Notes under the pieces: model-generated
The model's database searches: none
What the model was told of the DNA's origin: nothing
Seen by the model: the letters and a program-made list of their open reading frames with translations, nothing else
Shown here: piece after piece, positions 16,268-26,600 of the stretch
Numbering within the stretch: the first letter of the stretch is position 1
How the letters are laid out: each line of letters begins with the position of its first letter
NCBI GenBank assembly: GCA_964509335.1
Contig: CAZDXB010000001.1
Location: 186,001-250,000 of the forward strand
Length of the DNA: 64,000 nucleotides
Reading direction: 5' to 3'
Source: CAZDXB01 sp964509335
GTDB taxonomy: Bacteria; Bacteroidota; Ignavibacteria; Kapaibacteriales; UBA2268
Program-made: the position numbers and the translations under genes

Positions 16268-19200
16268 TTATCGCCGCACTTCCATTCTCCTGCCGATTCT
16301 CCTAGTCGGCGTTTGCAGAATATAGAAATAAGTCCCGTTGGACAAATCGGGCGTCGATACTTTAAAGGAATATTTGCCGGCTTTTAAACTGCCGCTAAAT
16401 ACCTCTTTAACCACCCTTCCGCTAATATCTACCACGAATAAATTTGTTAATCCGTCTTCGATAGTTTGAATTTCTATTTTTGTCGCGTTTTCGCAAGGGT
16501 TTGGAATATTTCTGGACAATTCTATTTTGCCGTCGGAGCCAAATAATCTAGGACCGCCTTCGTTGCAGTAATTAGCTAAGGTAAATACGCCCGATTTTAA
16601 ATCAACCGCTATTTTCCCTTCTCCGACGGTTTCAGGGTTGGAAATCTTCAAGCCGGAAACCGAATCGTTGCCTAAAGCCGTATAAAACTTCAGGGTTTTG
16701 GTTATATCGTTTTCTTTATCGCCTCGAGGCAAATATATCGACATTATTTTATCGTCGCCAATAACTTTAGTTTCAAAGGAGTTATCTAAAGGTTTTAACA
16801 TAGTCGCGTTAAAAGTCAAATCGAATCTAAATCCTTCTACCGGTCGCTTAATATGGTCTTTGTTTAAGCAAGAAGCTTTGATTGGGACTTCTATTACTTC
16901 TCCGGATTTTGCCGTAGCGCTTTCAATTGATATTAAAACGCTGTCAATAATTGGATGAACGCCTTCGCCGTAAAGCGGAATCATACAAATATCTTCTCCG
17001 CCGTTGAATCTGAAAGCCAGTCTCGCCATTTTTCTGGCTATTTCCCTCGGCATAAATCGTAGAGTTGTAGTCAAATCTTCACCCGGGGCTAATTCAACGC
17101 TCTCGTCGTCCGAAATTACGTAAAATGGTTCTTTATGCGGTCCAAGCAATTCTATCGATTCAATTTTTAAGCGTTTTTCGCTAACGTTCTTAACTATAGC
17201 CGTAAAAACGGTGTCTTTATAATCGCCGAGTTCAACTTTGCCGAAATCTACGTAATTAGCGTAGCTTTGCAACTCCGTATCGTAGCCTTGACCGGCGATT
17301 TTCTTAGTTATTTTTAAACCGGAAACCGAAATTTCGATTCGCCCTTCAATTAAGCCTGTTTCTGATGGGGTGAACGCTATTTCTAAATCCTTAATTTTAA
17401 ATGAATCAAGCGAACAAGGCAGGCTGTCGTTAATTATAGTAAAATCCGAAGAGCCGACTATTTTTATGTTTTTTACTTCAATAGGGAAATCGGAATAATT
17501 AATAAGAAACGAATCTATTTTGAAATGTCTAGTCTCCCCGACAATTGTTTTACCGAGCGAAACGTCGAAAGCGTTAACAATCGGTTCTCTAATTGCCAAC
17601 GTGCAATCGGTCGTATCCATCTGTAAATCTCTTTTTTCTAAATTCCAGATTTTAGCGGTACTGTCCGAACTTGCCGTTAAAATTCTCATCCCGTCGAAGT
17701 TGAAAGACGCGAAATTCACGGCGCTTCTATGTTCGCGCAATATCTTTACTTTTTCGCCGGTTTGAGCGTCCCATATAATCGCCGAATTATCTACGGAAGT
17801 TGTCATAAACAAATCGCCCGCTCGATTAAAACTCGCCGAATTTATTGGTTTTATGCCTCCTTCTTCGGTTGGGTGAGCTACCGTAAACAAGGTGTCGCCG
17901 CTTTCTACGTCCCACATTACCGCGTTTCCAAACCAACCGGCTGAAACAATTCGTTCTCCGTCCGGGCTGAAATCGGCGTGCATTATTAATCCGTTTATAA
18001 ATCTTAAATCTCTGTACAGAGAATCATTTTCAAAATCCCAAACAATAATTGAGTTCGCGCTGCTGCATAATAACAAAAACTTTCCGTCCGGACTGAACTG
18101 CGCAAACCATAATCTGCTTCTATCTTCGTATATATTTTTCACGAACTTTCCGTCGGCGGCGTTCCAAAGCTTTGCTTTACCGTCCCAACTTGTCGTAACT
18201 ATGTATCTATCGTCCGGGGAAAAGTTAGCCGACTTAACTTTGTCATTATGCCCGTCTAATACGGCTATCGGTTCGCTCATTTTTTTGTTGTGGTCTGAAA
18301 CGTCCCATATAATTGCCGCGCTGTCGTCGCTTGCGGTAACTACTTTCTTTCCGTCGGAATTGAAATTCGCCCACCTAACCGGAGAGGTATGCCCTATCAA
18401 TTCGTGCAACTCGTAACCGTTGTTTGAATTCCAAACTCGGGCTGTATTGTCGGCGCTAGAGCTAACTACCAAATCTCCCATCTCGTTGAAATTAGCGGAA
18501 AGGACGGCTCCGTTATGCCAAAAGTCCATCGTCTGACCTACGTTGTTGGGCCAAAGCTGAATCGCTCTAATCATTAACTCGTCGGTTTCAATTTTTGGAG
18601 CCAGCCATTTGTAATTTAAGCCGTTCACGTCTTTCGCTAGCGCGTCCCAAGATTGACCTTTATTTAACGAATATTCCAGTTGGATTACGTCGTTTGGCAG
18701 CAGTCCGTTCCATTGGACGTCAACGGTGTCTCCGGCAATTATTATATCACCGCATCGCGGATTAGTTAAAGTTAAATTGCGTTCTTGAGGAGGCGTGTTT
18801 GGAAAACCGCCGGAAATTAGAACTCTTCTGCCATAGCAAGCGTCGGAAACTATTGACAAGCTATCGAATATCAGCGAAGAATCCTCGGGAGCGAATTCTA
18901 TTTTAACCGTATGGCTGTCGCCTTTTTGTATAGTTATCTGGGGGTTTTGCGCGGTTATTCCGCCCTCTACTATTGAAAGCGAAGGATTGTTCAAAATGAA
19001 TTCGTCTATTGTAATATCCTTATTCATCGCCGTCAACTTTACGCTCTCTTGCTTTGTGTATCCCGCCAATACAGCGCTGAAAGCAATCGATTTAGGCTCT
19101 ATCTTTAAGTGAGGTTTATATTTATCCGGAAAAAGCAAATTCTCTTCGTCGAAAACTAAACTGTCTTTAACAGTTATTTTCGTCTTGTGATAAGTTTCGC

Positions 19201-20032
19201 AATTAACTATTGGAAGCCAAGAAACTTTAGCGGGGGTAAATCCGGCCGCGAAAGCGTTTAAAGTAAGAGCCGTAGATTTAATTTCCTTATCGGTAGTAAT
19301 CTTGTCAAACCACTTACCGCCCGTTGAATCGCAGGCGTCTTTAAAGGCTTTTTGCGTTCTGCCGTTTATAGTAAGGCAATAAAAAGTCGCGTTGTATTTT
19401 CGAGCCGAATCTATAATTTCTCGCCCAATTTCCGTTCTTTTGCCGTCTGATATTAAAACTATAGCCTTTTCGTACTTTGCTCTCGCCGATATAGCTAACG
19501 CTCCGGTTGGGTATGAAATCAATCCAGCTGAATAATTTGAACTTTTACTCGGTCTCAATTTATCCAACGCCGCGATAGTTGATTCTCGGTTGGAGCCGAA
19601 TTCCGCGTTTATATATGAGAATTGGTCGAAACTAGTTAGCGCGCATTCTCCTTTTGAATAATAGAAACTATTTATTATTTGCCTAGCTAATTGTCTGCCT
19701 TTTTCAAAAACTTCGTTTTCTTCGTCGTATGATACAATTCCCAAATCAAAAGCAATTATTAAAGAAACCGGCTCGCCTTCGATTTCGTTTGGCTTAACCA
19801 ACGATTTGATTTCGGTTTGTAGTCCGCCGTCGTAAACCGAAATATCTTGTTTTGCAAAATTATAAATAGGTTCGTCTTGTTCGTTAAACACAAACAAGTT
19901 AGCTTCGGCTTCCGGGAAGGATTCAATCTTACAATCGAAAAAATCAACGCGGGAAACCGAATGCGACTTTTGCGTAGAAAAGACGCTTAAAATTAAGGCG
20001 CTCGCTAATAAGTATTTCAATGCCTTCTTCAT
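16268..20032 (-). CDS. Giant secreted VWA-WD40 protein with type IX sorting domain
   Basis: 1254 aa. Signal peptide, then a von Willebrand A-like domain (about 90-260, IIAFDLGIVSYD, IVLISDGKRTEIG), an Ig-like segment, a Kre9-like module (LTNPRCGDIIIAGDTVDVQW, YSLNKGQSWD), about seven WD40 blades (about 510-815; repeats such as ANFNSDGKKVVTASDDSAAI and ASFNRAGDLFMTTSVD), two ASH-type Ig domains (830-1040), a cohesin-like domain (about 1050-1170) and a C-terminal type IX sorting domain (SRNIPNPCENATKIEI to GRRMEVRR). So it is exported and probably surface-attached. A strong ribosome binding site (GGGGGGAAAT) precedes the ATG. WD40 propellers are mostly intracellular, so a surface one after a VWA domain is unusual. 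Role unknown; adhesion or scaffold function is only a guess. Confidence 0.83.
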   Translation of the reverse strand: MKKALKYLLASALILSVFSTQKSHSVSRVDFFDCKIESFPEAEANLFVFNEQDEPIYNFAKQDISVYDGGLQTEIKSLVKPNEIEGEPVSLIIAFDLGIVSYDEENEVFEKGRQLARQIINSFYYSKGECALTSFDQFSYINAEFGSNRESTIAALDKLRPSKSSNYSAGLISYPTGALAISARAKYEKAIVLISDGKRTEIGREIIDSARKYNATFYCLTINGRTQKAFKDACDSTGGKWFDKITTDKEIKSTALTLNAFAAGFTPAKVSWLPIVNCETYHKTKITVKDSLVFDEENLLFPDKYKPHLKIEPKSIAFSAVLAGYTKQESVKLTAMNKDITIDEFILNNPSLSIVEGGITAQNPQITIQKGDSHTVKIEFAPEDSSLIFDSLSIVSDACYGRRVLISGGFPNTPPQERNLTLTNPRCGDIIIAGDTVDVQWNGLLPNDVIQLEYSLNKGQSWDALAKDVNGLNYKWLAPKIETDELMIRAIQLWPNNVGQTMDFWHNGAVLSANFNEMGDLVVSSSADNTARVWNSNNGYELHELIGHTSPVRWANFNSDGKKVVTASDDSAAIIWDVSDHNKKMSEPIAVLDGHNDKVKSANFSPDDRYIVTTSWDGKAKLWNAADGKFVKNIYEDRSRLWFAQFSPDGKFLLLCSSANSIIVWDFENDSLYRDLRFINGLIMHADFSPDGERIVSAGWFGNAVMWDVESGDTLFTVAHPTEEGGIKPINSASFNRAGDLFMTTSVDNSAIIWDAQTGEKVKILREHRSAVNFASFNFDGMRILTASSDSTAKIWNLEKRDLQMDTTDCTLAIREPIVNAFDVSLGKTIVGETRHFKIDSFLINYSDFPIEVKNIKIVGSSDFTIINDSLPCSLDSFKIKDLEIAFTPSETGLIEGRIEISVSGLKITKKIAGQGYDTELQSYANYVDFGKVELGDYKDTVFTAIVKNVSEKRLKIESIELLGPHKEPFYVISDDESVELAPGEDLTTTLRFMPREIARKMARLAFRFNGGEDICMIPLYGEGVHPIIDSVLISIESATAKSGEVIEVPIKASCLNKDHIKRPVEGFRFDLTFNATMLKPLDNSFETKVIGDDKIMSIYLPRGDKENDITKTLKFYTALGNDSVSGLKISNPETVGEGKIAVDLKSGVFTLANYCNEGGPRLFGSDGKIELSRNIPNPCENATKIEIQTIEDGLTNLFVVDISGRVVKEVFSGSLKAGKYSFKVSTPDLSNGTYFYILQTPTRRIGRRMEVRR

Positions 20033-20162
20033 ATTTCCCCCCGTTCTAATGATATTAAACTTCTCCCTCCCGCGTTAATCAATTACTATACCAAAACTTA
20101 AAATCAGTATTTTCAGAGGATTAAGCGTTTAAAAACGAAAGTCGCGCAATTCGAAAACAAAC

Positions 20163-20831
20163 CTACGCGTTTTCGGCTAAGCTCCTTAGTTTTTTAATAT
20201 TAGAAACTAAATCGCCCTTAAACAAACCTGAACCGCATACCAGTATATTCGCGCCGGCTTTTACTATATCTTCTACGTTGCCGAATTTCACTCCTCCGTC
20301 CACTTCAATTTCAACATCCTTTAAACTCCGCTTGATTAGGAAATTACGCAAACTCTCGGCTCTTCTTAAAAAAGAGCTGATAAACTTCTGACCGCCAAAG
20401 CCCGGATTAACGGACATCAACAAGATAAAATCGCAGTATTCGGCGGCGGAGTAAGCGTAATCTAAAGGCGTCGCCGGATTCAAAGCCGCGCCCGCTTTCA
20501 TACCAAAAGAATGAATTAACTCTATAGTCCGATGCAAATGCGTTTGACCTTCTACGTGAACCGACACCATATCCGCTCCTGCTTCGGCGAAATTTTCTAT
20601 GTATCTGTCGGGGTCTTCAATCATCAAATGACAAACTATAGGAAGTTTCGTAACCGACCTGATAGCGTTGATAATTAACGGTCCGATTGTAATATTTGGG
20701 ACGAAATGTCCGTCCATCACGTCGGCGTGAAGGACGTCGGCTCCTCCCTCTTCGCATTTTTTAACTTCGTCCGCTAAATGAGCGAAATCGGCGGACAATA
20801 GCGACGGCGCTATTTTGATTTTATTTCTCAT
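20163..20831 (-). CDS. rpe: Ribulose-phosphate 3-epimerase
   Basis: 222 aa, normal length. Interconverts ribulose-5-phosphate and xylulose-5-phosphate in the pentose phosphate pathway. Barrel landmarks: IAPSLLSADFAHL, HADVMDGHFVPNITIGP, CHLMIEDPDRYI, LLMSVNPGFGGQKFI, VEIEVDGGVKFGNV and the final phosphate-binding NILVCGSGLFKG. The start overlaps the end of the LonB-like gene upstream by 11 nt, so the two are co-transcribed. Confidence 0.95.
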   Translation of the reverse strand: MRNKIKIAPSLLSADFAHLADEVKKCEEGGADVLHADVMDGHFVPNITIGPLIINAIRSVTKLPIVCHLMIEDPDRYIENFAEAGADMVSVHVEGQTHLHRTIELIHSFGMKAGAALNPATPLDYAYSAAEYCDFILLMSVNPGFGGQKFISSFLRRAESLRNFLIKRSLKDVEIEVDGGVKFGNVEDIVKAGANILVCGSGLFKGDLVSNIKKLRSLAENA

Positions 20832-23379
20832 TTAAAGCCTCGATTTTTAATACTTCTTCTAAAGTTAAACCCTCTAAACTGCCTTTTGATTTTGATTTCG
20901 AGCTTACTCCGCTCTTTTTCTGTTTTTTCTTTCTTGCGGCTTCTCTTAATTGGTCCAACTTGCGAGAAACTTTATAAAACAAACTGCCGCGCGTATAAGC
21001 TCCGCTTTTTGTTAATCTTCCGGGTTTTAATCCCATTAATATCTCCACTCCGTCTTCAATTTTCTCTATTGGATAAACGCTGAACTTATTGTTTTCGACG
21101 GCTTCGATAATTTCTTTCTTGAGCATTAAGTCCTTAACGTTCTGAACCGGAATTATTACTCCTTCATCGCCTCTTAAGCCTCTTTCCTTGCAAATTTCGT
21201 AGTAACCGCGAATTTTCTCGTTGACTCCGCCTATAGGCTGAATGTCTCCCTTTTGATTTACCGAGCCGGTAATAGCTATACTTTGTTTAATTGGGATGTC
21301 GGCTATCGCCGAAAGAATGGCGTATATTTCGGCGGCTGACGCGCTATCCCCGTCGATACCGCCGTAGTTCTGTTCAAACGCTAATGAAGCGGTTAACGAT
21401 AAAGTTTTATCTCCGGCGAATCTTTCTCTCATAAAACCGCTGATAATAAGCACGCCTTTGTTATGAATGGAGCCGCTCATATCGGCTTCTCTTTCTATAT
21501 TTATTATTCCGGCGTCGCCGGCGCTAACCGAAGCCGTAATTCTCGCGGGCTTGCCAATCGATAAAATGCCCGTGTCGATTATCGTTAATCCGTTTATTTG
21601 CCCCACTCGCTCGCCTTCGGTGTCGATTAGAGTGTTTCCTTCAAGTATATGATATTTCAACTTTTCGTCGAGCAGGTCGTTCCGATGCCTTCTGCATTCA
21701 ATCGCGGTTTCGACGTCTTTTTTCGTTATTAATTCGCCTTTTTTCTTATCTGATTTCTTATAAAACGCCGCCTCTCTAACAATATCGGCAACGTCTGAAA
21801 ACTTCAAAGTAATCCTCCTTTGCGAGCCGGCTCTTACGGTTCCCCATTCCACTATTGCCGAAACGGCGCCCCGGTCAAAATGCGGCAATTTATCTTCTTT
21901 GCAAATCTTACTGACAAATTGAGCGTAGTTATCTATTAAATCGTCGTTCTTTTCCGTTTCGTAGTCGAATTGAGCGATTACTTTAAATATTTTTTTGAAC
22001 CCCTTCTCGTAAGCGTATAGAAATCTATATAAAGTTTGTCCGCCGATTAAAATGATTTTGAAGTTTACCTCGATAGGTTCGGGCTTAAGATGCAATTGAG
22101 AAAGCTGAAAAACAGCTTCGTAAGGCTGGATTTCCAATTTATCGTATTGCAGAACTCTTTTTAGGACGGGCCAAACGCCGGGTTCAAGGAATATATCGAG
22201 AGCGTTAACAATTAAATAGCCTTGGTCGGCTTTCAAAATAGAACCCGCTTTGATTTTTGAGAAGTCCGTTCGCCAAAAGCCTCTGCTGTCAAAGGAACGT
22301 TCTATCGTTCCGAACAAGTTTGTGTAAGTAGGATTAGTTTCAACGACAACGGGCGGCGACTTCGTGTCTGAATTGTCTAAAATAACATTCACTTTAAAAT
22401 TATCAAATTTCTCTTTGTCTTCGTTTTTAGAAGGGGCTTCCGGAGGCGTTTCGGCTGGGTTTGCAGTAGAAACAAAAAGACTTAAGTTCTCCGTGATATA
22501 ATCTTTGACTTCTTCGATATATTTTTTGATGGCGTCTAAGGGGAACTCTTCTTTCAATTCGCCGAAAACCGAATCTATAACAAGGGACGCCGCGGCTTTG
22601 TCGTGTTCATATAAGCTCTTTTTGAATTCCCGCATTATTTTCAAGCCCTGTTTAGCTAATTTGAACAACTCAGGCTTATACTTCTTATATTTTTCGGCTA
22701 ATTTTTCGGCTTCTTCTTTAGATATTTTATTTTCTTGAACCAATTCGTCGAGTTTTTCAATTTGCACGGGTTTGTCGTTTACAATTGGAAAGATTTCCGG
22801 CTGGATTATCCCCTGTTCGGTTTCAATCTGTCCTCTGACGAATCCCTCTGGCTTGATTTTATCGTCAAACTCCTCCAGTATCTTCTTTTCTTTTTCTTGG
22901 TACTCTTGAATTATCTTTTTCCTTCTCTTCTGAAAAGAATCTTCCTCAAATAATTTTGGCAATCTGTCTTTTAGATAAGTTATTGAGTCTTTCATCGCTT
23001 TTGAAAAGGCTTTGCCCTTCCCGGCTTCCAGTTTAATTAATCTGGGTTGGTCGGGATTACCGAAATTATGAACGTAGCAATAATCATATTTCTTTGGCTT
23101 GACAGTAGTTATATCTTCGAGAACTTTTTTGACGGTCGTTAATCTGCCCGTTCCCGATAAGCCGGTTACGAAGATATTGTATCCTTTTGAAAATAATTCG
23201 GCGCCGAGCCTTATCGACTCGATAGCCCTCGGCTGCCCGACTATTTTCGTTAACGGTTCAACCTCTTCGGTAGATTTGAACTTGAAGCGTTTTGTTGGAC
23301 ACTTCCATCTTAATTCGTCCTTAGACAACTTCTTGACAAGGCTTTTCTTAGAACTTTCAGTCTCTTTTTGTTTACCCAT
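20821..23379 (-). CDS. LonB-like ATP-dependent protease (S16 family)
   Basis: 852 aa. A P-loop variant GLSGTGRLTT near residue 75, an inserted helical region with charged coiled coils (about 130-310), AAA_32-type ATPase signatures (GGQTLYRFLYAYEKGFKKIF, IVEWGTVRAGSQRRITL), and a C-terminal Lon protease domain. The catalytic dyad is visible: Ser679 in GGIDGDSASAAE and Lys722 in GGVNEKIRGYYE, 43 residues later as in Lon. This matches the YP-type LonB-like proteases of many bacteria, distinct from housekeeping Lon. Targets unknown; probably damaged or regulatory proteins in the cytoplasm. GAGGAAAAAATG supports the start. Confidence 0.9.
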   Translation of the reverse strand: MGKQKETESSKKSLVKKLSKDELRWKCPTKRFKFKSTEEVEPLTKIVGQPRAIESIRLGAELFSKGYNIFVTGLSGTGRLTTVKKVLEDITTVKPKKYDYCYVHNFGNPDQPRLIKLEAGKGKAFSKAMKDSITYLKDRLPKLFEEDSFQKRRKKIIQEYQEKEKKILEEFDDKIKPEGFVRGQIETEQGIIQPEIFPIVNDKPVQIEKLDELVQENKISKEEAEKLAEKYKKYKPELFKLAKQGLKIMREFKKSLYEHDKAAASLVIDSVFGELKEEFPLDAIKKYIEEVKDYITENLSLFVSTANPAETPPEAPSKNEDKEKFDNFKVNVILDNSDTKSPPVVVETNPTYTNLFGTIERSFDSRGFWRTDFSKIKAGSILKADQGYLIVNALDIFLEPGVWPVLKRVLQYDKLEIQPYEAVFQLSQLHLKPEPIEVNFKIILIGGQTLYRFLYAYEKGFKKIFKVIAQFDYETEKNDDLIDNYAQFVSKICKEDKLPHFDRGAVSAIVEWGTVRAGSQRRITLKFSDVADIVREAAFYKKSDKKKGELITKKDVETAIECRRHRNDLLDEKLKYHILEGNTLIDTEGERVGQINGLTIIDTGILSIGKPARITASVSAGDAGIINIEREADMSGSIHNKGVLIISGFMRERFAGDKTLSLTASLAFEQNYGGIDGDSASAAEIYAILSAIADIPIKQSIAITGSVNQKGDIQPIGGVNEKIRGYYEICKERGLRGDEGVIIPVQNVKDLMLKKEIIEAVENNKFSVYPIEKIEDGVEILMGLKPGRLTKSGAYTRGSLFYKVSRKLDQLREAARKKKQKKSGVSSKSKSKGSLEGLTLEEVLKIEALNEK

Positions 23380-23658
23380 TTTTTCCTCTTATTTTATATT
23401 CTTAGCGAATAAGAAATTCCAAAATTGTAAAAAAAGGCGGTAAAATCAAGTATAATTTCAAAGAATTTTTTTCTTCGCCTTAACATTTGCTATAAGTAAA
23501 GCTTTCTTAAATTTAAAAACCAAATATTTCTCCTTTGCCGTAGGGATAAAGATTAATTTTTTTTAAATTGCTATTATTAAAAATCAATCATTTTAGCGAC
23601 TTTTTCATTAAATCAACATAAACAATTAAGATTTTAATTTAAAAATATGGAGTTAATA

Positions 23659-26600
23659 ATGAAGTTTAGAACAGTGTTCGTATTTATGGCGTTTATCGCT
23701 ATGTCTTATTTATCGATTGCGGAAGAATCAAAAAACGATTCAACATTATATAAGCCGAGCGCCTATATGGGCTTAAAGTTGAGGCTGGTCGGACCGGCTC
23801 TGACATCCGGCAGAATAAGTCATTTAGCCGTCAATCCCGAAAGAAACGCCGAATTTTACGTCGGCGTAGCGTCCGGCGGAGTTTGGAAAACAACTAACGG
23901 CGGCGTTACGTTCAAGCCGATATTCGACGGGCAAAATTCATATTCGATTGGATGCATAACTCTCGACCCGAATAACTCCAACATAGTTTGGGTTGGAACC
24001 GGCGAAAACAACAGCCAAAGAAGCGTATCCTACGGCGACGGCGTTTATAAATCGCTCGACGGCGGCAAGACCTGGAAAAATATGGGTTTGAAAGAATCTA
24101 AGCACATCGGCAAAATCATAATAGACCCGCGCAATTCAAACGTCGTTTACGTAGCGGCGTTCGGACCGTTATGGGGACCGGGCGGCGACCGAGGATTGTA
24201 TAAATCCACCGACGGCGGCGAAACTTGGGAGAAATCCTTGTATATCAGCGAAAATACGGGCGTCTCCGATATTGTTATTGACCCCGAAAATCCGGACGCT
24301 CTTTACGCGTCTTCCTACCAGCGTAGGCGTAGAGTCTGGACATTGCTACACGGCGGACCGGAAGCGGCTATATATAAAACTACGGACGCCGGCAAAAACT
24401 GGAAAAAGCTAAAAAACGGATTGCCCAGCGGCGATTTGGGCAGAATCGGATTGGCGATTTCGCCGGTAAATCCCGATTACGTTTTCGCGCTTATCGAGTC
24501 AGAAAAAAGCGGCTTTTATCGCTCTACCGACAGAGGCGCCTCTTGGCAAAGAATGTGTAGTTACGCCTCTTCCAGCGCGCAATATTATCAAGAGATTTTC
24601 TGCGACCCTTGCGATATAGATAAAATCTATTCGCTAGAAACAATTACTAAAGTGTCGGTCGACGGCGGCAAAACGTTCAAGCCGCTCGGCAATAAACACC
24701 GCCACGTTGACGACCACGCTTTATGGATTGACCCGAACAATACCGACCATTTATTAATCGGCGGCGACGGCGGCTTATACGAAACTTACGACAGAAAATT
24801 ATGGCGTCATTTTAACAACTTGCCGGTTACTCAGTTTTATAGAGTTTCTTGCGACAATTCGAAGCCCTTTTATTACGTTTACGGCGGCACTCAAGACAAC
24901 AACACTTGGGGATGTCCCTCTCGAACGACTAACTCCGGCGGAATTACCAACGAGGACTGGTTCCAATTGGTAGGCGGCGACGGCTATCAATCGCGTTCCG
25001 ACCCCGAAAATCCCGATATAGTTTACTGCCAATGGCAATACGGAAATTTGATGCGCTACGACCGCAAAAGCGGCGAGCTTACTTATATACAACCGCAACC
25101 GGAAAAAGGCGAAGAACACAGATGGAATTGGGATTCGCCGCTAATCATCAGTTCGCACAAAAATACGAGGCTTTATTTCGCTTGCAATCGAGTTTACAAA
25201 ACGGAAGACAAAGGCAACAGCTGGGAAGCAATAAGCCCAGATTTGACTAGGCGAATAGATAGAAACGAACTTAAGATTATGGGCAAGGTTTGGAGTCCCG
25301 AAGCAATATCGAAAAACGCTTCGACTTCCTTTTACGGCAATATCGTGGCTCTTTCCGAATCGCCGATAAACGAGAATTTGCTATACGCTGGAACAGACGA
25401 CGGATTAATACAAGTAACCGAGGACTCCGGCAAAAATTGGAGGAAAACCGCGAAATTCTCGTTCGTTCCCGAAACGACATACGTCAGCGACGTATTCGCT
25501 TCCCAACACAACGAGAACGTCGTTTACGCCACATTCAACAATCATAAAAGCAACGATTACAAACCGTACGTATTCAAGAGCGAGGACAAAGGCGAGACTT
25601 GGACGTCGATAATCGGCAACTTGCCCGAAAACGAGCCGGTATGGACTATTTACGAAGATTTTGAAAATCCTGATTTACTATTCGTCGGCACGGAATTCGG
25701 TTTGTATTTCACCTTGAACGGCGGCGAACACTGGACCGAATTGAAGTCGGGTTTGCCGACAATCGCCGTTAGGGACTTGGAAATACAAAAAGAAGAGAGC
25801 GATTTAGTCGTTGGAACTTTCGGCAGGGGCATTTATATTCTCGACGATTACTCGCCTCTAAGAAAATTCTCCGAAAAAATAGCCGACAAGGAATTTCATT
25901 TGTTCCAAATCGCCGACGCTTTGGTATATCACAAAAGCTCGTCGAGAGCTAAAACTGCTACGGGCGAAGATTTCTACCGAGCCAAAAATCCATACGGCGC
26001 GTATTTCTATTATTACTTAGAAGAAAATATCAAAACAAAGAAGCAACTTCGTAAAGAAGAGGAAAAAGAAATTCGAAAAGACGAGGCAAAGAAATACGAA
26101 TATCCCACTTTCGAAGAACTTAGACGGGAAGATTTGGAACAGCCGCCTTATTTGATATTTGAAATAACGGACGAGAACGGCAAGATAGTAAGAAGATTAA
26201 CGACATCGCCGAAAAAAGGAATTCATAAGTTAAATTGGGACTTAAGATTCGCGAGCAAATCGCCCGTTTCGCCGAAAACCAAAACTATGAAACACAGCGA
26301 CTTCCCCGTTCCGCCGGGCAAATATTACGTTTCGGTTTACAAGAACAAGAACGGCGTAATAACCAAGCTCGTCGGTCCAGAAGGATTCTCCGTTAATTTA
26401 TTAGAAAACCACACTTTACCTACGAACGATTTCGACGCGTTAACGAAGTTCCAAAATAAAATTGCGAACCTGATGCAAGCGATGCTCGGCGCGGAAAAGA
26501 AAATCAAAGAGACGGAGGAAAGAATAGACTTAGTGAAAATAGCGCTACAAAACGCGCCGCAAATCTCGCAAAGCAAGTTGCAGAAAGTAAGGAACATCGA

